Origin: Sthenelais limicola
Taxonomy: Eukaryota; Annelida; Polychaeta; Phyllodocida; Sigalionidae
Assembly (NCBI GenBank): GCA_942159475.1
Contig: OW804098.1
Location: 117,887,374-117,951,373, forward strand
Length of the DNA: 64,000 bases
Reading direction: 5' to 3'
The notes under the pieces are model-generated. The model ran no database searches. It saw only the letters and a list, made by a program, of their open reading frames with translations, and was not told where the DNA came from. A program made the position numbers and the translations under genes. Of this stretch, positions 12,152 to 21,735 are shown piece after piece. The first letter of the stretch is position 1; every line of letters starts with the position of its first letter.

Positions 12152-12468
12152 GTGTGTTTCCGATTTATCTGGCTGAAAACTAGGTTGGGGGGGGTAAATT
12201 TATTTTTTTTGTTAATTTTTTTTGTTTGGAAACCACATCCCAGGAACTGAAAAAAATGTCTTTTTCATAACAATAGTTGTTTTGAACATGGGAAATGTGC
12301 TTTTTGACAGTTTTGGGTTAGGAAAACCCGTTTTCCTGCTTTTGTAAGCTTTTTTTGTCAAAAAATCCAAAAAAAATTAGATATGATGGGGAAAAAATCA
12401 GGTATGGTAAAAAACTTTTTAGGTAGGGTAAGGTTTTTCTAGGTAGGGGGGGTAAATCGGAAACACAC
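12152..12468. mobile_element. MITE-H element
   Basis: Perfect 16-bp inverted ends GTGTGTTTCCGATTTA / TAAATCGGAAACACAC around about 285 bp of T-rich and G-run sequence (AGGTTGGGGGGGG at left, AGGTAGGGGGGG at right). It follows the break in the MITE-A at 11962. Confidence 0.8.
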
Positions 12469-13239
12469 CTATTTTTGTTTGGCCTCATTAGACCTTTAGC
12501 TACGACACAGGGGTCGTTAACAGGAACGTATATAATTAATTGAGGATATAACTCTTGTATAATATGATAATTATAGTCATATGAAGGCTCATGCCATACA
12601 CATTAAATAAAAATATATACACATTATCCAAAATACCTACCGCTCGTTCTTCCACTCATATAGTATCACATCACATTATCTGTAATTCCTATCACTATAT
12701 GTCTACTATTCAAGTAGTATATCATCACAGCTCCTTAGGCCAAGGAAACACATCTAAAGGCCACCCACAAGAAGATGTGTACACATATTGGTACCTTTAA
12801 TCCCAGTAGGAGATGTGATAATCTTCATGTTACGGTTAGACTTAGGTATTGTTTATGGCAGGGTAATTATAGAGCGGGGATTTCTCTCTGATGTCCAGGT
12901 GTGGAAGAAGGCATATTCCATTATTTCCTCTTAATCAGTTCACATCCCCATGAAAAAACAGCTGGGTTCGCCTCCCTCGACCAAATTTGGGGGGGGGGAG
13001 GGGAGTTCCCCCTGTCTTAGATTTAATCCTCTCCCGTCTAAGCCAGGTCTTGATAGCACATATCAAGTAGGCGGCGTTTTAATGGCACTTAAAATCATAA
13101 AATGATGCCTAAATGACCAAAGGATATATGGCCTTGCCTCCCCTTCCTTCTACCCCTTCCCACCTCCCTCTAAAGGAAAGGAGCGCTAAACTATACAGAC
13201 AGAAGTGGGTGGAAGACCATAGCCATTCAAACTTGAATA
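12469..13239. other. No gene seen
   Basis: Short frames only; a G run at 12990-13002. Confidence 0.55.
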
Positions 13240-13900
13240 ATCTTATATATTTCTTTAATCACTGCCTTGAAATAACAATAACAGCCTTAGGTAGAGACTA
13301 AACGGAATAATAACCTCCAATTCAGGCCTGCTGGTGTACCGTTTGTGTTTAATCACTGCCTGGAGCAGTCCAGGGGCTATTACAACCTTAGGCGTAAACT
13401 AATAAGTTTCAGGCCTGCTTGTGCATGCTTTGTGTATAGTCCATTGGCTTTGCTTCGGGATTATACCCCTGACAGTGCTCCGGCAGCCCCTCAATGTGAG
13501 TGATTAACCTCAGGATTATGCACCAAACAGTGCACCAGCAGCCCCTCAATGTCAGTTATTAACCACAGGATTATACACCAAACAGTGCACCAGCAGTCCC
13601 TCAATGTCAGTCATTAACCCCGGGATTATACACTAAACAGTGCACCAGCAGCCCCTCAATGTCAGTCATTAACCCCGGGATTATACACCAAACAGTGCAC
13701 CAGCAGCCCTTCAATGTCAGTCACTAACCCCGGGATTATACACCAAACAGTGCACCAGCAGCCCTTCAATGTTATTCATTAACCTCAGGTCTATACACCA
13801 AACAGTGCACCAGCAGCTCCTCATTGTCTGTCACTAACCTCAGGTCTATACACCAAACAGTGCACCAGCAGCTCCTCAATGTCAGTCATTAACCCTTCAG
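13240..13900. repeat. Composite repeat element with expanded 55-bp minisatellite
   Basis: 13240-13440 holds two degenerate units of about 100 bp (AATCACTGCC, CAGTCCAGGGGC, GGCCTGC). 13457-13895 is eight units of a 55-bp repeat with core CAGTGCACCAGCAGCCCCTC. The reverse complement of 20284-20600 has the same order but only one 55-bp unit. Confidence 0.88.
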
Positions 13901-14010
13901 CAAATGCTACATATTTCTGTTTGAACCACAAATATAATGAGAAACAAATTGTCTTTTCATGGCCTAAGTCATTAACACAAGACCTTTGTCATCTCCAGGA
14001 ACAAAGGCGA

Positions 14011-14300
14011 GTTGTAAGGAAGTGAATGAGCACATTAGCCTTGTGTCAAGTCCTTAGGAGACCTGTTGTAATGTAACAGTGGGTCTATTCACTGGAGAAT
14101 GTACAATAGGGGAGTTGTAAGGAAGTGAATGAGCACATTAGCCTTGTGTCAAGTCTTTAGGGGACCTGTTGTAAAGTAACAGTGGGTCTTTTCACTGGAG
14201 AATGTACAATAGGGGAGTTGTAAGGAAGTGAATGGGCACATTAGCCTTGTGTCAAGTCTTTAGGGGACCTGTTGTAATGTAACAGTGGGTCTATAGGGGA
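14011..14300. repeat. 103-bp tandem array, about 3 units, split by MITE-C
   Basis: GTTGTAAGGAAGTGAATG occurs at 14011, 14114 and 14217. The third unit is cut by the MITE-C at 14295 and resumes after 14642 with TCACTGGAGAATGTACAATA. Confidence 0.95.
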
Positions 14301-14642
14301 TTTGCATAGCCGCCATTTTGAATCTTAATTCGCATGGAATTGTGGGACTAATGGTACAGTCTGAAATCTATAGAAAACATGTCATGTTCAGCATGGAATA
14401 TCTATCAATGCTCTAATATCAATATCTATGTGTTATACATGTATGTTTCCATGACAAAATTCCTCATCTTTCCCATTATGCATTTGATTTTCATAGATCA
14501 TTTATAGAAGCTCAGATATTGGTGAAAATATTCCTGCAATTTTCGATCAAAATCTTGCCAATTATCTGGATGTCAGATTTCAACAGAATCCATCCCAGCA
14601 TGCACTGCAGTAGACATGCGCAGTGAGACATGCAAATCCCCT
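14295..14642 (+). mobile_element. MITE-C copy inside a tandem array
   Basis: Full length from AGGGGATTTGC to GCAAATCCCCT. The neighbouring uninterrupted repeat units show the empty site GTCTATTCAC, giving AT as the duplicated target. Confidence 0.92.
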
Positions 14643-14664
14643 ATTCACTGGAGAATGTACAATA

Positions 14665-15006
14665 GGGGAGTTGCATGTGCGACTATGCATGTTTGTTATA
14701 GTGCATTCTTGGATGGATTCTTAGAAAGTCTGACAGACAAATATTTGGCAACATTTTTATCGAAAATTGCAAGAATGTTTTCACCAATATCATAGCTTTT
14801 GTACATGATTTATGAAAGCTAAAGGCATGATTGAAAAGATGGCGGCTTGTTCTATGAAAACATGTCTGACACATGTACATATATTGAGATTAGAGCAATG
14901 ATAAATAATTCATGCATGGCATTTTTTCATTAGATTTTATACTGTTCTACTAGTCCCATAATTCCAGACGAATCAATATTCAAAATAGGTGTTATGCAAA
15001 TCCCCT
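14665..15006 (-). mobile_element. MITE-C copy, inverted
   Basis: Begins AGGGGAGTTGCATGTGCG and ends GCAAATCCCCT; opposite orientation to the copy 22 bp upstream, making a large inverted repeat. Confidence 0.88.
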
Positions 15007-15009
15007 ATT

Positions 15010-16170
15010 GCACTTAAAACATGCAAAATTGAATAAAAAACTGTAGTTCTTCTGGCACCGCCTTCTGAAGTTATCAGTAAAACATGTGGAATGCAACTAA
15101 ATATAGCCAATACATCAGTACATGCGTAAGTTGTAGCAATGTAAAAAGAGATTTAGCGAAATTTGTAAGTGAAGTATCACAGACCATTGTGGTGACTGAT
15201 TACTGGTTTCACTCGGAGAAATGCCTCTTTCCCACGATATAATATTATACAGTTCATTTATATATTACCGACATCCGAACGTGGGAATTGTGCTAAAGAT
15301 ACCGGTGTATATCCGATTATTGGGGTTGATTATAGTCTAATTAACTATGCCTCTTTGGTTAATCACCTTTCAGGAAATGTTGGTTCTTATCATGTAGTAT
15401 GCTTGATTCTTGTAGGATTATGGGGAATGGTAGAGCAAGCATATATGGGTCAGATTTTCAGAAAATGTACAATTGGCAGTTCTACACATTAAGGAAATTC
15501 TCCTAAATTAGGCTGAAAAATGAAGAATACCGGGTATATCTGAGTACATTTGGTATTGCATTGATTTAAAGTATCAGTTCTGTTATGTTAAACTGCATTT
15601 TGAAGCTCATTTTTGTCTTAAATGTGGGTTTTTTGAGAGGATTGGTGAAGGCGAATTGTACATTTTCTGAAAATCTGACCCATATATTAGCGGTTAGAGA
15701 ACTTATTCTATTCAGAAAAACTTATGGTTATACAAAGATTGGGGGCAATTTCCTACTGAGCTGACTGACATAGTAGTCCAGAGATGTTTTTTCTTATTCA
15801 AAAATGAAATCGATTGAAAAGTGATGACGAATACAGGCTGAATACCATACCATTCTATACATGGTGTTCAAACCTGGTCAAATTCATTGGATGATTTGAT
15901 TTGAATTGATTTGTTTAGTACCTTAAACATTACATGTAATCACGCTATTCTCAGTTTAAGACAGAAACATACAATATCATATTAATTATTATCTCATGAG
16001 TTAAATATAGTATTTACTGGTAAAAGATACAAAAGTACTTTCCTAATTACAAATAATCAAGTGAAAGTTTTCAGTAATTACCTACTGACCAATTCAAATT
16101 AAAAACGTAATGACACATTTTGATCATTTAACAGATATAAGCAAAACACTAAGTGAGATCTAGAGGAGAA
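15010..16170. other. No gene seen apart from MITE-A at 15447
   Basis: AT-rich intergenic sequence. Confidence 0.55.
15447..15681 (+). mobile_element. MITE-A copy (A2)
   Basis: Full length and close to consensus, flanked by ATAT on both sides (target duplication). Confidence 0.93.
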
Positions 16171-16173
16171 AAA

Positions 16174-16530
16174 TGTGATGTGTTTCAGGAAAATGAGTCA
16201 TAAGTCGCAGAATTGATATTTTTCAAAGTGACTTTTTTGAAAGATTCCTTCATTGAAATGTTTTGATTTCTCGAAGGTCTAGCTCATTTGGTCATATGAA
16301 CCTATGTGCCCAATATCAGGACATAGTATTAAATATATCTTTGCATTTTGAAGGCCTTTATATTGATGATATTTAGTTACTTTACTGGTAATTACCCATC
16401 CAACTTTTTTTTCAAAAATAAGAATATCAAACATAGAATATAGAAACACTTCTTAAATGTCCTTCATGTTTACTATCATTGGAATCAGCTTGATTTCTTC
16501 TTTTCAAATATCATGATATCTCAAAATCCA
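16174..16530 (+). mobile_element. MITE-B copy, right end missing
   Basis: Left end and core present; stops at TCTCAAAATCCATC without the right end. Confidence 0.88.
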
Positions 16531-16858
16531 TCTAAAGGAATAATAGAGATCAACGCCGTGGCCTACTCTCTCAGCTAAGATTGATAAAAAACCTAAAGAA
16601 TAACATCAAATTAAAACTAATTGGTCCAATTGTAGTTTATGCAATGTCCACCGTGTCGGCTTTGTGGACTCATGCATAACTTGTAATTCTATTTTTAGAC
16701 AACTATACTTTTATTGTAACCCTGTTTTTTCGCCTCAAATGGACTGCATATATATATAAATGTTTCCATAACACAGGCCGCTATCGTTCTCCATCTGTTG
16801 TTTTTGCAAAATTGATGTATTTTCTTTTTTAATAACAACCATCAGCAAAAGAACATAT

Positions 16859-17092
16859 GGGTTAGAGCTTCAGAAAATGTACAATAGTCTTCACCATTTC
16901 TCTCAAATAACCCACATTTAAGACGAAAATGAGCTTCAAAATGCAGTTTAAAATAACAGAACTGATACTTTAAATCAATGTGATACCGAATATATTCAGA
17001 TATACCCGGTATTCATAATTTTTCAGCCTAATTTAGCAGAATTTCCTAAATGTGTACAGCTGCCAATTGTACATTTTCAGAAAATCTGACCC
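16859..17092 (-). mobile_element. MITE-A copy (A2)
   Basis: Full length, flanked by ATAT on both sides; left end mutated to GGGTTAGAGCTTCAG. Confidence 0.9.
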
Positions 17093-17141
17093 ATATAGCA
17101 CATTGACATAATATCAACAGTGAATGATCAGACCCTAAGAT

Positions 17142-17203
17142 GGTGGTTGGGGGTTGGGGGGTTGGGGGGTTGGGGGGTTGGGGGGTTGGCGGGTTGGGGG
17201 GGA
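17142..17203 (+). repeat. TTGGGGGG octamer array (G-quadruplex prone)
   Basis: Seven or so TTGGGGG(G) units in a row on the + strand, the only long G-run array in the window. Confidence 0.95.
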
Positions 17204-17639
17204 TTCATATTCGCAAAATATACGCGCCTCCATCTTTGTTGTTGTTGTTGTAATAATTTTATTTCTAGATTCATATCACATCAGTTCCAGAAAAGGGACA
17301 ATCAATTCACGGCTTATTACTAAGACATAAGATCATTTCCATCTGCGGATTTGCATTCCCAGGTCTTCCAGGGTGTCCCCTGCTCAATGCTCAGATTACA
17401 AATTATTATTTTTTTGATGTAATTTTTCTCTCTGTGTTGATTTCATCATTATTACGACACAATATCTATATGGTTCAACAAATAACCTCTCTCTTAGAGA
17501 GAAACAAACATGTTAACATATCCCTTCTAAATCTTGGGATTCCCTTTCTGATTTGTACAGTACAGTACATATAATCGTACAACCATCACTATTATGATAA
17601 GATAAGGCAGTACATGGACTTACAAGCCAAAGTTGGGTT

Positions 17640-17846
17640 TAGTATTTTTATGTAACCTATGTCATCTTTCCTATGATTCACTCTGTTTTTATAGATCACT
17701 TGTATGAGCTACAATATTGGTAAAATATTTTTCGATAGTAGTTGTCGATAAAAATATTGCTACTTATTTGTATATCAGACCTGAACTGAATCTATCCCAG
17801 CATGCACTGTAACAGACATGCGCAGTGGCACATGCAAATCCCCTAT
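17640..17846 (+). mobile_element. MITE-C right half
   Basis: From TTTATAGATCACTTGTATG to GCAAATCCCCT; left half missing. Confidence 0.75.
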
Positions 17847-18060
17847 CAGGAGGGATAAGATCAATCTAACTTCATGCCATTCTTCATTCCCATCCATTAA
17901 AACAATAAATGCATTCATAGACAAACACCTGAATTACTTTACATATTTTTTCCAATTTTTGTCACATAATCTTCTCGAATTGATGACAAAGATGACAAAC
18001 AAGACATGACCTTGGACATTTAATTGTTCAACCTTTCCATGTAACGGTAATAAGCTATAT

Positions 18061-18294
18061 GGGTCAGATTTTCAGAAAATGTACAGTTGGCAGATCTACA
18101 CTTTTGGACAATTATCCTAAATTAGACTGAAATGTGGTCAATACTAGGTAGATTTGAGTATATTCGCCATTGCATTGGTTCTAGCAATATGCTTCGTTAG
18201 GATAAAGTACATTTTTAAAGTAATTGTTGTCTTAAATTTGCTTTATTTGATAAGATCGGTAAAGACGAATTGTACATTTTCTGAAAATCTGACC
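18061..18294 (+). mobile_element. MITE-A copy (A1)
   Basis: Full length, flanked by ATAT on both sides. Confidence 0.92.
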
Positions 18295-18513
18295 CATATA
18301 TTGCAATCCCGATACAATCTTCACCACGACATAATTATCTACTTCTATAAGAATTTAGTCAAGATCAAGTGATAAAGAAAAATATTTAAATTGTTGTTTA
18401 TTGCTTCGATATGAAGCAGATACGTCCGATATAAAGATCAATTATTCCTTTCCCTTATATATTACAGTGTTATATGATATACTTATGTATAATTTATATA
18501 ATGTGCATACATA

Positions 18514-19303
18514 TGTGATGGGTTTCAGGAAAATGAGTCACAAGTTGCAAAATTAACATTTTTCAAAGTAATTCATTCACAGATTGTTCTGACGTTTGGA
18601 GGGTTTAGCGCTCTAATATCCGTACTAAATTTCAAGATAGTGTATCGAATGTATCCATGCGTTTGAAGGTCTTTATATTGCATTCATTTGAATACTTTAC
18701 TGTCAACTGTCCACCCAGATACATTGCAATTATGTTTTCAAACATAAAAATGTCAAGGATGATATATATATATTATCTATATAGTTATGTTTATATACTA
18801 TCATTAGAATCGGCCTGATCTCATCGTTTCAAATATGTGATGTGTTTCAGGAAAATGAGTCATAAGTCGCAAAATTGATATTTTTCACAAATAAGTGTTT
18901 TTTCACAAGTTCACATTATTGGAATGTTTTACTTTTTGGAGATTTTGTCACTTATAGTTATATCAATCGATGTATTTCAGGACAATCTATGCAATATATC
19001 CTTTTGTTTTAAAGGTCCTCATATGGACTACATTTAGCTACTTTAATGTTTATTGAGCCCCAAAAATATTGGAAACTTTTTTTTCAAAATCGGAAATCAA
19101 ACTTAAATTCTAGAAATACTTATTAGGTTATTAGACTGTTTACTATCGTTGGAATCGGCTTGATCTCATCTTTTCAAATCTAATGATATCTCAAAATCTA
19201 TTTTTTGCGACTTATGACTCATTTTCCTGAAACACATCACATATGATCTCAAAACCCTATTTTTGCGACTTGTGACTCATTTCCCTATAACACCTCAGAT
19301 ATA
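18514..19303 (+). mobile_element. MITE-B copy interrupted by a second MITE-B
   Basis: Older copy: left part 18514-18836; its right end resumes after 19241 with GATCTCAAAACCC and an eroded terminus near 19303. The insert is the copy at 18837-19240. Confidence 0.88.
18837..19240 (+). mobile_element. MITE-B copy nested in MITE-B
   Basis: Full length, close to consensus, flanked by ATAT on both sides. Removing it and one ATAT restores the older copy. Confidence 0.93.
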
Positions 19304-19525
19304 CATTGATACAGTAATGGAATGATAAGAGAAGACATGTATGAGTGTCTAGACGAATGTGAAATTAACGTTAGGAGTGGATTCATGAGAAATTAATTAA
19401 CAGAGTTACCACAGGTAATTAACGTGAACTTAACTGAACTTAATGGTTGTAGCAATTGCATCCGACCTTTTTTTGTATATCTAGTTTTAAAGATTGAATC
19501 ATATGGCAACACATAAAAAAGAGGT

Positions 19526-19590
19526 TAAAGGGTGGTCTCCACTGACTGCAGTTAGCTCTGCGGTAAACCTTGCAATCACAGTCTTTATTC
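19526..19590 (+). mobile_element. MITE-D left-arm fragment
   Basis: AAGGGTGGTCTCCACTGACTG followed by GCGGTAAACCTTGCAATC; only one arm present. Confidence 0.65.
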
Positions 19591-19765
19591 CATGATTTGG
19601 CCGTGAGCGTACAATATAATCGATATACTTGCCGCTCACAAGTTGGACAATATAAATTCCCTGTATTGTACAGTGACGTCACAACCATTCGAGACTGGGG
19701 GGACAACACAGTTTGATGAAATTAAAGCAAATAAAGTTGTTTTAAGTTAAGAATCATGGAATAAA

Positions 19766-19909
19766 AGCAAGAATAGCACAGTATCGCATCTTCGGTGACC
19801 TATATTCTCCTCGTATGGCCGAAAAACAACTCGGCCTACGGCCTTGTAGTTTTCGGCCATACTCGGAGAATATAACCCCCCTCATACGCAATACTATGCT
19901 GTTCTTGCT
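19766..19909. repeat. Hairpin (foldback) element
   Basis: Arms AGCAAGAATAGCA and TGCTGTTCTTGCT, with a longer inner pair TATATTCTCC.CGTATGGCCG and its complement CGGCCATACTCGGAGAATATA around a GGCCTACGGCC centre. Confidence 0.85.
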
Positions 19910-20283
19910 ATAATACTAGTACCGTTCATAACTGACTTTTAGTAGCCATGTAGCAAAAAACAACCTGGCAGAATCCTCCAAATCTCGGTCAAATGACTTT
20001 TCCTCTTTTTTTTTGAATTTTTGTTTCAGCTGGGTACAACATTTCCAAGTGTAACCGGGATCTTTGATTGCGCCAACATATAAGATTGGTTAGGAAAGAA
20101 TGGAGGACAATGTTAAAAATATGTTATGTTTTACAGATGATATTAACTGAGAGTACGACTTTATCTAAAACTAAACCTATTCGCATGTGAACTTTGTAAA
20201 AAGCTTTGGCAAGTGAAACTGTCAGAAATAAAATATATTTAAAGTAGGTAGTGTCCAGGTTTAGTGATAATATCTTTATTAAA
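19910..20283. other. No gene seen
   Basis: Nothing recognisable between the hairpin and composite elements. Confidence 0.5.
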
Positions 20284-20600
20284 TGATTAATGACCGACAT
20301 TGAGGGACTGCTGGTGCATCGCTTCATGTGTAATCCGGAGATGAAGCTGTGATATTTTGTACAAACACTGCACCAACAGGCCCGAAATGGAGGTTATTAA
20401 TCTTGTTAGTCTCTGTCTTAGGTTGCTCCAGCCCCTGGACTGTACAAGGCAGTGATTATACACAAACAGTGCACCTGCAGGCCCGAAATGGAAGTTCATT
20501 AATCTGTTTAGTCTCTGCCTGTGGCTGGTATAGATCCTGGACTGCTCAAGGTAGTGACTAAACAAAAAAGGATGCATACAAGTGTATACAGTGTGAAACA
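20284..20600. repeat. Inverted relative of the 13.2 kb composite element
   Basis: One reversed 55-bp unit (GACATTGAGGGACTGCTGG) followed by two 101-bp units starting around AGGCCCGAAATGG (20379 and 20480). No expansion. Confidence 0.82.
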
Positions 20601-20609
20601 CCTATATAT

Positions 20610-20757
20610 AGAGAGAGAATGGAACGAGCCAGCAATAATAAAAAAAAATATTGGACTAGATTTGTCCACATAAGCACGGTGCCGTAGGCAGAGTGCTTAT
20701 GTAGATGAATCAAGTCCAATAAACTTTTTGATTATTGCAGGTGATTTCCATTCTATA
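20610..20757. repeat. Hairpin element
   Basis: Outer arms AGAATGGAA / TTCCATTCT, then CAGCAATAAT / ATTATTGCAG, TTGGACT / AGTCCAA and CATAAGCAC / GTGCTTATG. A half copy lies at 21790-21868 (GTGCTTATGTGGACAAATC, ATTATTGCTGGCGAG). Confidence 0.82.
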
Positions 20758-20759
20758 TC

Positions 20760-21370
20760 TATTTTATATGGGCATAAAATTTGGTGCATAAAAGTGGCCG
20801 ACTTCGTGATGAAGTAGTTCATACAGTATGCATACTATAAGAATATTTGTACAGCACCCTACTTATAGCACCTCTCATATGGAAAGGGCGTATCATGAAT
20901 TATATATACATGGGTACATCTTCTCGTTTGAAGAAATGCAATTCATGAGTTTGATCTATAATTTAGTAGTAAATACTCCTCTATAATATTTCTCCCTCCA
21001 ATGCATTGGCTTAGTACATCGGAATGACAATAATTGCAGTATGGCATCATCCTTCCTCATTTAAATCATGAAGAATTTATTCCACCATTATGTATTCTAA
21101 TTAGGAAAGAAAATATTTTTCGCCGGGCCCTGCCAATTGCTGTCTAGACCTGTCGCCAGCTGCATAAGAAATTGCTTCCTAAGCGAGTTTCCTTTGCTTA
21201 GGTGGTAATTCCTACAGTAAGAATAACAAAATTAAAATTGTCTGTGTAGCAAAATTGTTTCCCTAAAGGTTTATTAACGGCTGCTTAGCATAGAGAAATA
21301 GCAACTAAGAAGAACAAATATTAAGTAAGTTTTGGGAATTCAACGGGTCTCATTGTGATTACCAATAAGA
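20760..21370. other. Region upstream of the astacin gene
   Basis: Would hold distal promoter sequence. No TATA box or 5' UTR exon can be assigned with confidence. Confidence 0.4.
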
Positions 21371-21375
21371 AGCGT

Positions 21376-21616
21376 GGGTCAAATCATCAGAAAATGTACA
21401 ATTGCAAGCTTTACACATTAAGCAAATTCTGCTAAGTTAGCCTGAAAAATGGTAATATACGGGGTGTATCTGAGTATATTTGGTATTGCCTTGATTACAG
21501 AATCTATTCCCATATATATGTTTAACTGAATTTTAAACTTCATTTTTGTATAAAAATTTGGGTTATTTGAGACAATTGGTGAAGGCGAATTGTACATTTT
21601 CTGCCGATCTTCCCCA
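21376..21616 (+). mobile_element. MITE-A copy (A2) immediately upstream of the gene start
   Basis: Complete but diverged; right end CTGCCGATCTTCCCC. It ends about 31 bp before the ATG at 21648, so it forms the proximal upstream region or 5' UTR of the astacin gene. Confidence 0.85.
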
Positions 21617-21647
21617 AGTCTAGATAAAAGTTTGAATAATAAAAGCA

Positions 21648-21735
21648 ATGATAATAACAACAACATTTGTATATTTCCAGTTGCTGCTTGTTGCTGTCTT
21701 AGCTGAGGACCAAGGCAGCAGGCAGAACAGTACAG
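21648..21735 (+). CDS. Exon 1: start codon and signal peptide
   Basis: Start ATG at 21648, with G at -3 as favoured for initiation. The first 19 residues read MIITTTFVYFQLLLVAVLA, a short hydrophobic secretion signal ending in V-L-A before EDQG, a good signal-peptidase site. The exon ends NST plus one base before GTAAAT (phase 1), which matches the phase-1 acceptor of the first EGF exon. An alternative reading uses the AG at 21679-21680 as an acceptor, but the open frame runs straight through it to the ATG, so I prefer a first coding exon. A MITE-A copy ends about 31 bp upstream, so the 5' UTR and promoter must lie in or before it, or upstream of an unseen 5' UTR intron. TAGATAAAAG at 21621-21630 is TATA-like but very close to the ATG. 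Confidence 0.7.

Noticed and set aside
13457..13900. CRISPR-like array
   Set aside because: The units are contiguous 55-bp tandem repeats without unique spacers, in an animal genome.
21681..21735. Reading 21681 as an internal exon start after TTTCCAG
   Set aside because: The frame continues upstream to an ATG at 21648 and yields a complete signal peptide, so an extra upstream exon is not needed.
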